From Pseudanabaenaceae cyanobacterium MP8IB2.15 (GTDB taxonomy: Bacteria > Cyanobacteriota > Cyanobacteriia > Pseudanabaenales > Pseudanabaenaceae): DNA of 5,832 nt. The notes beneath the pieces are model-generated. The model was not told where the DNA came from, searched no databases, and saw only the letters and a list, made by a program, of their open reading frames with translations. Of this stretch, positions 1 through 5,790 are shown piece after piece. The translations under genes and the position numbers were made by a program. How positions within the stretch are numbered: the first letter of the stretch is position 1; each line of letters starts with the position of its first letter. Location: contig JARCMB010000156.1 of assembly GCA_030248825.1 (NCBI GenBank), positions 1-5,832 of the forward strand. Direction: 5' to 3'.

Positions 1-308
1 ATCCCGCTGAATTTGCCCCTCTAGCCCAACAGGTGATTCCCGATCGTGTCACCGAACTTTCGATCGACGATCGCCTATCACCTAGTCGATCGATCAGACT
101 TGTGACAATTGAAATCTCGACCCAACAAGTCCAACTATTTCTACCCACTTTTGATAAACGCCAAGTTAAGCTGATCCAATCGGGGCCCGAAGTCACAATC
201 GAAGCAGGCGACCAAAGGCGCAATCTCTTTCTCCCGCCAGAATTAGCAGGTAAACCCGCCACAGGCGCAAAGTTTCAAGACGGCTATCTGATCATCTCTT
301 TCGCTTGA
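1..308 (+). CDS. ArsA/Get3-type ATPase, C-terminal fragment with HSP20-like domain (5' partial)
   Basis: The frame is open from base 3 to the TGA at 306-308 with no stop, giving 101 residues, so the gene begins before the window. A GTG at 33 lies inside this open frame and is probably not the start. The end of the protein reads as a beta-rich domain: a stretch with VTIEISTQQVQLFLP, then a PPELAGKPATGAKFQDGYLIISF ending split over the last 25 residues. That pattern of hydrophobic strands closing with G-A-K-x-x-D-G-Y-L-x-I-x-F is what I associate with the HSP20-like domain at the C-terminus of cyanobacterial ArsA/Get3-like anion-transporting ATPases. The P-loop ATPase domain would lie upstream, outside the window, so ATPase identity is inferred from this tail alone. 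A free-standing small heat-shock-like protein is the main alternative. The gene converges on the MBL-fold gene with a 16-base gap and no obvious terminator. Confidence 0.68.
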   Translation, partial: PAEFAPLAQQVIPDRVTELSIDDRLSPSRSIRLVTIEISTQQVQLFLPTFDKRQVKLIQSGPEVTIEAGDQRRNLFLPPELAGKPATGAKFQDGYLIISFA

Positions 309-324
309 AGATCTTTAGTGTCTA

Positions 325-1149
325 CTATGGGTGAGCAATGGGAGAAGTCACAACGCCTAGGGTGGATTTGTTAATATTGAGAGTCTCACCTGGTTGTGGT
401 TCTAATAGTTCAGTTGGCTCGCCTGAATTTAGTAACAACTCGCGGAACTCTGCCACACTCCCATAGGATTTAGTCAGCATTGGTAGTAAGCCTGTAACGG
501 TCACCTCACCAATTGTCGTCGGCACAAAAACACGAGGATGTAGGGTTTTGACTAGCTGAAGTGCTTGCTGTGGACCTTGGACAACTTCGCCCAACAGGGG
601 AAACACTTGGGCAATTACAGGTGCAATCGCGACATCAACTGTAGGAATGCGTTGCTCCATTTGGACTTCCGCCCGAAATAGATGCGGTTCATAATATGCT
701 GTTTCACCGATCGATTCACCCATTGAGATGTCTTTGAGATGATAGCCATTCTCCACCGTCTGCGCTCCCACAATTGCTCCAGGAATAGCGGTAATTTGGA
801 GTCGATCGACAAAAATATACTTCTCCCAGTTGGTGATTGCCGTAACCTGCGAGTAGCCCAGTTGTTTAACTACTTTCGCGGCATCGGGTGAAGCTACTAC
901 TGGAATCGATCGATCGAGTTTGGCTAAAGTCGGTCTGTGGCAATGATCGTCCAATCCCTGCGAAATCAGGATCAAGTCGATCTTGGGCAAGGTATCGGGG
1001 GTGAAAGCGGGAGGATGGACATGATAGGCTTCGTATAGCCAAGGCTTGCCATAAAATACCAGTGGATCGAGCAGCCAGGGGTCAATCAGCACCGTCTGTC
1101 CCGCGATCTGCATAATCCAACTATTCATATCAATCCGAGTTAGCTGCAT
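325..1149 (-). CDS. MBL-fold (metallo-beta-lactamase superfamily) protein with degenerate metal site
   Basis: This is a 274-residue protein from an ATG at 1149. The N-terminus (residues 1-30, with WIMQIAGQTVLIDPWL) matches the start of UlaG-like MBL-fold proteins, where two strands lead to an invariant Asp (D23). The loop that normally carries HxHxDH reads S63-Q-G-L-D-D-H-C-H71. The first two histidines are therefore Q64 and L66, while D68 and H69 remain. The later ligand positions also look changed: AIPGA (121-125) where a histidine is usual, and VFVPTTIGE (207-215) where the family often has P-x-H. I infer a fold without the standard two-metal hydrolase centre, so a catalytic activity should not be assumed. 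No signal peptide is visible, suggesting a cytoplasmic protein. Its 5' end faces the divergent permease operon across a 320-base spacer. No strong Shine-Dalgarno precedes the ATG. Fold assignment is fairly sure; function is unknown. Confidence 0.8.
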   Translation of the reverse strand: MQLTRIDMNSWIMQIAGQTVLIDPWLLDPLVFYGKPWLYEAYHVHPPAFTPDTLPKIDLILISQGLDDHCHRPTLAKLDRSIPVVASPDAAKVVKQLGYSQVTAITNWEKYIFVDRLQITAIPGAIVGAQTVENGYHLKDISMGESIGETAYYEPHLFRAEVQMEQRIPTVDVAIAPVIAQVFPLLGEVVQGPQQALQLVKTLHPRVFVPTTIGEVTVTGLLPMLTKSYGSVAEFRELLLNSGEPTELLEPQPGETLNINKSTLGVVTSPIAHP

Positions 1150-1469
1150 ATATTTCTGATGGATGATCTTAAACTTTCTTTACAATCTATTTACTCACAT
1201 CATAGCAACGATCTCTGAATCGAAAAAGCTACAATCACCTCATGACAATTTAAGATGTTTGTTCTTATTACAATAATTTGGAAGTTCGGACACTTTCTTA
1301 AACAAGCGTTGAAACCCATTGATTTGTCATTGGTTAGGCTGCTGCTGAAGAGTGCTGAGACTCTCATTCTACTGTTGCCTGTCGGGATTATCGCCGACTA
1401 ATTTTGTCCGAATCATTGCCATGAGTTACCCTTAATAAAGTAGCCACCCCAATCTTAGCGAAAGTATTC
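1150..1469. other. Divergent intergenic region between MBL-fold gene and permease operon
   Basis: This 320-base spacer must hold the promoters for both flanking genes. On the minus strand a weak pair, TTGCTA and TGTAAA spaced 18 bases and lying about 40-65 bases before the ATG at 1149, is a possible promoter. On the plus strand TTGTCC (1404-1409) with TACCCT 17 bases later is the best I see, and it is poor. Two small hairpins are present: AGAGT/ACTCT (1349-1353 with 1360-1364) and GTCGG/CCGAC (1381-1385 with 1394-1398). The second is followed by a short T-rich stretch. No NtcA-type GTA-N8-TAC site was seen. Confidence 0.4.
1255..1401 (+). CDS. Possible 48-residue hydrophobic/basic small ORF (doubtful)
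   Basis: An ATG at 1255 opens 48 codons ending at TAA 1399-1401. The product is rich in Leu, Ile, Val and Lys, with an N-terminal FVLITIIW segment, a basic middle (K10, K15, K20, R28, K32) and a Leu-rich end (residues 36-46). It could form amphipathic or membrane-associated helices. There is no clear ribosome binding site, and I recognise no family. It lies 68 bases before the permease ATG on the same strand, and a 5-bp GTCGG/CCGAC hairpin covers its last codons. An ORF of this length arises by chance often enough that it is listed only as a candidate. Confidence 0.18.
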   Translation: MFVLITIIWKFGHFLKQALKPIDLSLVRLLLKSAETLILLLPVGIIAD

Positions 1470-2699
1470 ATGGATATTGTTGAAAGTTTAAAAATGGCGG
1501 GTAAAACCATCACAGCTAACAAGTTACGCAGTGGCTTGACCATGCTGGGCATCATCATTGGGAATGCCTCGGTGATTGCCATGGTAGGAGTGGGGCAGGG
1601 GGCAAAGATCTATGCTGAAAGCCAATTTCAGTCATTGGGTACAAATGTCCTATTTATTTTGCCAGGCACAGATAATGCTCGTCGCAATACGATCGCGCCG
1701 CCTAACCGCTTAATTTTGGCTGATGCAGAAGCAATTGCCACCCAAGTGCCTTCCGTTGATAAAGTTGCACCTCAACTTAATGGCTCAGAGCTAGCGACCT
1801 ACCGTAATAATGCCAAACGTGCTTCTTTAATTGGGACAACGCCAGAATATAGCCCTGTGAGAAATGCTGATGTCAAACAAGGTCGGTTTATCACAGCCGA
1901 TGATGTTAAACGTAATGCCAGAGTTGTGACGTTGGGAAGTTCGATCTCCAAAGATTTATTTGGGAATGGTGAAGCGATCGGACAGCAGATCAGGATTAGA
2001 AACATCAGCTTTGAAGTGATCGGGATCATGGATGAAAAGGGCGCATTTCTCGGTGCAAACCAAGATGACACCGTATTTATGCCATTCTCGACTATGACCA
2101 GCCGCATTATCGGACGGACTTCTCCCTATGGAGTTGCTGTGCAGGTGATTACGCTCTCCGCTAAGGATAACACCAACGTTGAAACGGCAAAATTTCAAAT
2201 CACCAATTTATTGCGGCTGCGACACAGAAATACCAGCAGTGCCTCTGATGAAGTGACATTCACGGTTCGCACGCAAAAAGATGCACTCGAAATCGTTGGT
2301 AATATTACGAATGCGCTTACCCTTCTGCTGGCGGCAATCGCGGCAATCTCGCTGGTGGTGGGAGGTATTGGTATTATGAATATTATGCTGGTATCAGTTA
2401 CAGAAAGAACATCTGAGATTGGCTTGCGTAAAGCAGTCGGTGCTTCCCAGTCTGATATCCTCACTCAGTTTTTGATCGAAGCTGTGATTCTATCGGTCGC
2501 GGGTGGATTGATTGGGACTGGGGTCGGCGTGTCAGGCATTTTGATCGTGGGAACTTTTACTCCGCTCAAGGCAGGCGTATCAATGGGAGCAATTACCCTA
2601 GCGGTGGGAGTTTCTGGGGCGATTGGGCTATTCTTTGGTGTTGTACCTGCCAAGCAAGCCGCAAAGCTCGATCCGATTGTGGCATTAAGGAGTGCCTAG
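1470..2699 (+). CDS. MacB-like (FtsX-domain) ABC transporter permease
   Basis: This 409-residue inner-membrane protein has the MacB permease layout. There is a cytoplasmic N-terminus (KTITANKLRSGLTMLG, 12-27), a first membrane helix at about 22-43 containing GNASVIAMVGVGQG, and a large periplasmic MacB_PCD-type domain at about 45-278. The C-terminal FtsX domain has three helices at about 282-307, 330-361 and 370-392. The conserved block GGIGIMNIMLVSVTERTSEIG (residues 298-318, seen as two adjoining parts) followed by LRKAVGA is the coupling region that contacts the ATPase. The end PAKQAAKLDPIVALR is typical of the family. In E. coli MacB the ATPase and permease are fused; here the ATPase is a separate gene 61 bases downstream. 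The ATG at 1470 is the only ATG, GTG or TTG between the in-frame TGA at 1422 and the conserved N-terminus; only a weak GAAAG precedes it. The substrate is unknown; MacB relatives export macrolides, peptides, lipids or lipoproteins. Confidence 0.93.
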   Translation: MDIVESLKMAGKTITANKLRSGLTMLGIIIGNASVIAMVGVGQGAKIYAESQFQSLGTNVLFILPGTDNARRNTIAPPNRLILADAEAIATQVPSVDKVAPQLNGSELATYRNNAKRASLIGTTPEYSPVRNADVKQGRFITADDVKRNARVVTLGSSISKDLFGNGEAIGQQIRIRNISFEVIGIMDEKGAFLGANQDDTVFMPFSTMTSRIIGRTSPYGVAVQVITLSAKDNTNVETAKFQITNLLRLRHRNTSSASDEVTFTVRTQKDALEIVGNITNALTLLLAAIAAISLVVGGIGIMNIMLVSVTERTSEIGLRKAVGASQSDILTQFLIEAVILSVAGGLIGTGVGVSGILIVGTFTPLKAGVSMGAITLAVGVSGAIGLFFGVVPAKQAAKLDPIVALRSA

Positions 2700-2760
2700 C
2701 TGAAGTGCCCCGAAGTTCTTAGCCAAAGACTTTTTCCCATTAGTAATCCGATCTACTCAT

Positions 2761-3516
2761 ATGCTTACCGATTCCCAACCTTCGATCGATATCCCAGTAC
2801 CGCAAAAAACAATTATCAAGTTAGAGCATATCTACAAGATCTATGGTGCAGGCGATGCTGAGGTTATCGCTTTGGATAATGTCAATCTTGAAATTAATCA
2901 GGGTGAATATTGCGCCATTATGGGAGCTTCTGGTTCGGGTAAGTCAACAGTAATGAATATGATTGGCTGCCTAGATCGTCCATCTTCGGGGCAATACTAT
3001 CTCGATGGTGAGGATGTCGCAAATCTATCGGAAGCGGCGTTAGCTAAAACCCGTAATCTCAAGATTGGCTTTGTGTTTCAGCAGTATCATTTATTATCTC
3101 AACTCAGCGCGATCGAAAATGTCATGTTGCCGATGGTTTATGCGGGTATAAAGGGAAATGAACGGGTCGATCGAGCGGCGGATGCGCTTAAACGGGTAGG
3201 GATGGGACATCGCCTCAAGAATAAACCAAATGAGATGTCTGGTGGTCAGCAACAACGGGTGGCAATTGCACGAGCGATCGTCAATCAACCTGTACTTTTA
3301 CTGGCGGATGAACCGACTGGGGCACTGGACTCACACACTACGAGGGAGGTGATCGATTTATTTACGGAATTGAATCAAGGTGGAATCACAGTCGTAATTG
3401 TGACCCATGAATTAGATGTCGGTCGCGCCACTCGTCGGATTGTTTGGTTCCGCGATGGACAAGTGATCCATAACAACCTATCACCCCAAGATTTGAGTCT
3501 TGTCGCCGCTTCTTAA
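2761..3516 (+). CDS. MacB/LolD-type ABC transporter ATP-binding protein
   Basis: This 251-residue nucleotide-binding subunit should dimerise under the preceding permease and drive its conformational cycle from the cytoplasmic side. All ABC motifs are intact: Walker A GASGSGKST (55-63), Q-loop FVFQQYHLL (104-112), signature MSGGQQQR (159-166), Walker B LLLADEP with the catalytic Glu at 184, D-loop GALD (187-190) and the switch His at 216 (VTHE). The text LDRPSSGQYYLDG after Walker A and the QQYHLL Q-loop fit the MacB/LolD/FtsE-like class. Residues 1-18 precede the core domain and are probably a flexible extension. It lies 61 bases after the permease stop with no visible terminator or promoter between them, so co-transcription is likely. 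No strong Shine-Dalgarno precedes the ATG. No HlyD/MacA-type adaptor gene is found on either side within the window. Confidence 0.94.
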   Translation: MLTDSQPSIDIPVPQKTIIKLEHIYKIYGAGDAEVIALDNVNLEINQGEYCAIMGASGSGKSTVMNMIGCLDRPSSGQYYLDGEDVANLSEAALAKTRNLKIGFVFQQYHLLSQLSAIENVMLPMVYAGIKGNERVDRAADALKRVGMGHRLKNKPNEMSGGQQQRVAIARAIVNQPVLLLADEPTGALDSHTTREVIDLFTELNQGGITVVIVTHELDVGRATRRIVWFRDGQVIHNNLSPQDLSLVAAS

Positions 3517-3532
3517 CAGAGACCTCGAAGCT

Positions 3533-4444
3533 CTATCGCTCGACTTTGTAGCCGAGATCGGTTAATTGCCACTGCGACGATCTCCATTTGGGTTGGACTT
3601 TGACAAATAGCTCTAGATGCACGTTACCCATAATCAATTTCTGCATTTGTTCTCTAGCTTTAGTGCCAATCTCTTTGAGCATCGCGCCTTTTTTGCCAAT
3701 CACAATCCCTTTTTGGGAATCTCGTTCGACGTGAATAGTTGCCATTACCTTGGTGATTTTGGCTTGCTCATCAACTCGATCGATACTAATTGCCACCGAA
3801 TGCGGGACTTCTTCACGGGTAAGTAAGAGGATTTGCTCTCGAATTAATTCGCCCATAATAAAACGCTCAGGCTGATCGGTGACAAGATCGGGGGGATAGT
3901 AGCAGGGCCCATGTGGGAGTCGATCGCAGCACATCTGTTGCAACTGTTCCAATCCCTCGCCTGTCAGTGCCGAAATATCGATCAAATCCCAACCTGATGT
4001 TTTGGCGAAGTCGGCATAGCCCTCATAAATCCCAGGCGTATCACCAATCGCATCAATTTTATTCAATCCCACGATCGCAGGAATTTTGGATTGCTGAATA
4101 ACTTCCGCGACGTATCGATCGCCATTACCCAAACTTGAAGTGGCATCGACCAACCAAACCACTAAATCGACCGAGGAAATTGCTCCAATCGCATTTTTTA
4201 CCAATACTTCGCCTAACAAATGGTGGGGTTTATGGATACCAGGTGTATCGACTAGAACAATTTGGGCTTGCGCTAAATTTAAAATGCCCCGTAATCGATT
4301 CCGCGTAGTTTGAGCTGTAGGAGAGGTAATCGCGATCTTTTGCCCGATCAGAGCATTGAGCAAAGTGGACTTACCCACATTCGGTCGCCCTACCAAAGCG
4401 ACAAACCCAGACTTAAATTCAGAACCGACAGATGGAATTAACAT
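3533..4444 (-). CDS. era: GTPase Era
   Basis: This 303-residue protein is full length for Era, a GTPase that binds the 3' end of 16S rRNA and helps mature the 30S subunit. The GTPase domain shows G1 GRPNVGKST (19-27), the switch I Thr residues in SPTAQTTR (41-48), G3 DTPGIHKP (66-73), G4 NKID (128-131) and G5 SAL (158-160). The linker PERFIMGELIREQILLLTREE (192-212, given in two overlapping parts in other Era proteins) leads to the C-terminal type II KH domain, with GIVIGKKGAMLKEIG (246-260) as the RNA-binding G-x-x-G loop (GKKG, 250-253). The ATG at 4444 is the first possible start after an upstream in-frame stop. An AAGGAG lies on the minus strand at 4469-4464, but 19 bases away, which is far for a ribosome binding site. 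The gene converges on the ABC ATPase gene with a 16-base gap. Confidence 0.97.
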   Translation of the reverse strand: MLIPSVGSEFKSGFVALVGRPNVGKSTLLNALIGQKIAITSPTAQTTRNRLRGILNLAQAQIVLVDTPGIHKPHHLLGEVLVKNAIGAISSVDLVVWLVDATSSLGNGDRYVAEVIQQSKIPAIVGLNKIDAIGDTPGIYEGYADFAKTSGWDLIDISALTGEGLEQLQQMCCDRLPHGPCYYPPDLVTDQPERFIMGELIREQILLLTREEVPHSVAISIDRVDEQAKITKVMATIHVERDSQKGIVIGKKGAMLKEIGTKAREQMQKLIMGNVHLELFVKVQPKWRSSQWQLTDLGYKVER

Positions 4445-4645
4445 AACTCTTTTGTAAGTGAGGCTCCTTAACTTTAGCTTGTCGGGTTTATGTTATGGTG
4501 TTTTACCTAGCTAAGCTTAAAACAATAAATATGAGTCTAGATTACGATTGAGTCTTAATCTTGTTTTACGCCCATGATTTTTAAATTCTCACGCAACCTG
4601 TGGGAACGGGTGATGCGCCCCCACCAACCCAAAATTATCACTCAC

Positions 4646-4670
4646 AAAAAAGCGATCGAAATGCGATCGC
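4646..4670 (-). terminator. Intrinsic terminator on the minus strand made from two HIP1-like words
   Basis: Read on the minus strand, GCGATCG (4670-4664) is followed by a five-base loop CATTT and then CGATCGC (4658-4652), a perfect 7-bp stem, and directly by six T residues (4651-4646). This is the classic rho-independent layout. On the plus strand the stem is not followed by T residues, so it points one way. The closest minus-strand gene upstream is the solute-binding protein, whose stop is at 4937, about 270 bases away. The site would end that transcript before it reads into era. Confidence 0.65.
4663..4670. repeat. HIP1 palindrome GCGATCGC
   Basis: This is an exact copy of the highly iterated palindrome that is over-represented in many cyanobacterial genomes. 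Here it forms one arm of the minus-strand terminator stem; the partner arm at 4652-4658 is the related word GCGATCG. Confidence 0.85.
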
Positions 4671-4706
4671 CAGCTTTAACATAACGCGAACTTATTTAAC
4701 CCAGAA

Positions 4707-4723
4707 CTGTGACAAAGTCACAG
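4707..4723. promoter_or_regulatory. Perfect 7-3-7 inverted repeat CTGTGAC-AAA-GTCACAG
   Basis: Two 7-base arms (4707-4713 and 4717-4723) are exact reverse complements around AAA. The arms resemble CRP/SyCRP1 half-sites TGTGA and TCACA, but the spacing between these pentamers is five bases rather than the usual six, so I do not call it a CRP site. It could be a protein operator or, in RNA, a short stem with a triloop. The GTG start proposed for the small membrane ORF (4709) lies inside the left arm, which would allow translational control or argue against that start. Confidence 0.45.
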
Positions 4724-4918
4724 CAATCTCTGCCAATTTCTATAAATTCACTGACATTAATCGTGGTGCCTGCGGTTGGGGTATGTGGTTCTATTTTAAT
4801 GGGCTTAGTCTTACTGATTGTGAGTTTGGTTATTACTGGTGTGTCGATCGCGGCGGTGGGAACACTACCAGAGAATAGTTCAGGCTTGCAACGAAATAGA
4901 TATCGCTACTCCCACTAG
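4709..4918 (+). CDS. Possible small membrane protein, 69 residues
   Basis: The frame opens right after a TAA at 4697-4699 and runs from GTG 4709 to TAG 4916-4918. The predicted product has a polar N-terminus (residues 1-13), a long hydrophobic region from about 15 to 52 rich in Val, Leu, Ile and Gly, and a polar, basic tail (RNRYRYSH at the end). The hydrophobic part is long enough for one extended or two short membrane helices, an organised pattern not expected from random intergenic DNA. I recognise no family, and it does not match the small photosystem or cytochrome b6f subunits I can recall. Weaknesses: the start is GTG, there is no clear ribosome binding site, and the start sits within a palindrome. 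In-frame GTG codons at 4763 and 4766 and an ATG at 4799 are alternative starts. It converges on the solute-binding protein gene, 18 bases apart, and would be antisense to the 3' untranslated part of that transcript. Confidence 0.45.
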   Translation: MTKSQQSLPISINSLTLIVVPAVGVCGSILMGLVLLIVSLVITGVSIAAVGTLPENSSGLQRNRYRYSH

Positions 4919-4936
4919 GTAAAAAGTACGCATTAA

Positions 4937-5773
4937 TTAGCCTTGTTGAGAATTTAACCAACGTTCAAACAAAGAGTTAAGTCTGCCTTGAGAGCGAAAT
5001 TCTTGGATAACACCATTGACAGTCTTTAACAATTCCCGATCACCTTTTTTGACGGCAACACCAATAAATTCAGGCTGAATCAGTTCACCAGCAAACTTTA
5101 AGTCGGAAGCCCGTTTTAAAATCACCCCAGAATTGATCGAACCATTAACCACGACATCAACATCACCATCCCGCAAAGAGCTTAGCATTTCACGCTCACC
5201 AGCATATTGTTTGATGGTAATTTTTGCCCCATTTGTTTTAAGATTTTGCACATACTTGTCACTGGTTGTGCCTTTTGTTGTTCCTACTGACCGACCCATT
5301 AAATCTTTCGTACTAGTTACTGATTTATTACAACGATTTACAACTAGAGATAAGCCTGCCTTAAAGTAGCCTTCCGAGAAATCAAGTGTTTTTTGACGTT
5401 CTGGAGTAATGGTGATGGAAGACAAGGTTAAATCGAATTTTCCTGATGCTTGTGAGGGCAATAATTCTTCAAATACTGTGTTTTTCCATTCAATTGGTAC
5501 GCCAATCTTAGCCGCGATCGCCTGAGCAATATCAACATCAAACCCTACCCATTTACCAGTACTGGGATCGGTAAAAACTGCTGGTTCATAGGGACCAGAA
5601 ATACCAACTACCAGCTTACCAACTTTGCGAATTTCTTGAGCGCGGGGTGATTGATCAAGTTGAGTCTGTGCGTCAGCTTGACTGAAGTTAAAAGCAGTGG
5701 TGCTAGCAACTACAGTTAAAAAAATTGCGACAAAAGCTAGATTGAAATTCTTATTGAAATATGAGACAGTCAG
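4937..5773 (-). CDS. Amino-acid-type (family 3) periplasmic solute-binding protein with no canonical start codon
   Basis: From a proposed CTG at 5773 the frame encodes 278 residues, normal for this family. Residues 1-35 are a Sec signal peptide: a short n-region with K8, a hydrophobic core LAFVAIFLTVVAST (12-25) and likely cleavage after A35 in ADA-Q. Family 3 motifs follow: GKLVVGISGPYEPAVF (52-67), GFDVDIAQAIAAKIG (77-91), ITPERQKTLDFS with the carboxylate-binding Arg at 126, and a C-terminal GRLNSLFERWL (263-273). The frame opens at a TAA (5791-5789), and no ATG, GTG or TTG occurs until TTG 5461 (codon 105), which would delete the signal peptide and most of lobe I. AAAGGA (5790-5785) lies 11 bases before the CTG. 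Either a non-standard start is used or the start has been lost. The Asp that usually binds the amino group is Gly (G211). No permease or ATPase partner is near. The likely role is ligand capture for an importer; the ligand is unknown. Confidence 0.85.
   Translation of the reverse strand: MTVSYFNKNFNLAFVAIFLTVVASTTAFNFSQADAQTQLDQSPRAQEIRKVGKLVVGISGPYEPAVFTDPSTGKWVGFDVDIAQAIAAKIGVPIEWKNTVFEELLPSQASGKFDLTLSSITITPERQKTLDFSEGYFKAGLSLVVNRCNKSVTSTKDLMGRSVGTTKGTTSDKYVQNLKTNGAKITIKQYAGEREMLSSLRDGDVDVVVNGSINSGVILKRASDLKFAGELIQPEFIGVAVKKGDRELLKTVNGVIQEFRSQGRLNSLFERWLNSQQG
5514..5521. repeat. HIP1 palindrome GCGATCGC
   Basis: This is the second exact HIP1 octamer in the window. It lies inside the solute-binding protein gene, where it encodes part of the IAQAIAAKIG helix. 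Confidence 0.85.
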
Positions 5774-5784
5774 AAAATAATCGA

Positions 5785-5790
5785 TCCTTT
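5785..5790 (-). promoter_or_regulatory. Probable ribosome binding site AAAGGA of the solute-binding protein gene
   Basis: AAAGGA on the minus strand lies 11 bases before the CTG at 5773-5771 and overlaps the upstream in-frame stop TAA. It is the best Shine-Dalgarno-like sequence ahead of the signal peptide and is the main reason for placing the start at the CTG rather than at one of the ATT codons further in. Confidence 0.4.

Larger units (their letters stand above)
4445..4708. other. Intergenic region upstream of era
   Basis: This non-coding stretch should contain the era promoter on the minus strand, but no convincing -35/-10 pair stands out. It holds an imperfect 17-base tandem repeat beginning TGAGTCT at 4532 and again at 4549. 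It also holds a GATTA/TAATC inverted pair (4540-4544 with 4556-4560), the 8-base palindrome TAAGCTTA (4512-4519), a GTGGG/CCCAC pair (4600-4604 with 4620-4624), and the minus-strand terminator described separately. An open frame from GTG 4600 to 4878 crosses it, but its composition does not look like a protein. Confidence 0.4.

Noticed and set aside
61..97. Clustered GATCGATCG words as a specific repeat element
   Set aside because: Such words occur throughout the window, including 903-917, and fit the general CGATCG enrichment of this genome rather than a discrete element.
1381..1404. Plus-strand terminator at GTCGG/CCGAC followed by TAATTTT
   Set aside because: The stem is only 5 bp with an 8-base loop and the T tract is short and interrupted; no sure gene lies upstream on that strand.
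1799..2653. Several minus-strand open frames within the permease gene
   Set aside because: They are opposite a strongly supported MacB-like permease and have no start signals or recognisable domains.
3616..3826. Plus-strand open frames within the era gene (3617-3826 and 3913-4101)
   Set aside because: They lie opposite well-conserved Era codons and show no protein-like motif; they are antisense by-products of the coding sequence.
4708..4722. CRP/SyCRP1 binding site
   Set aside because: TGTGA and TCACA are separated by five bases instead of the usual six, and the position relative to a promoter is unknown.
4600..4878. A 92-codon plus-strand frame from GTG 4600
   Set aside because: Its product is polar and disorganised, begins in Pro-rich low-sense sequence, runs through the terminator hairpin, and overlaps the more protein-like hydrophobic frame at 4709-4918.
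4937..5461. Short version of the binding protein starting at TTG 5461 (174 residues)
   Set aside because: The frame upstream continues without a stop and encodes clear family 3 lobe I motifs and a signal peptide, so this start would remove essential parts of the protein.
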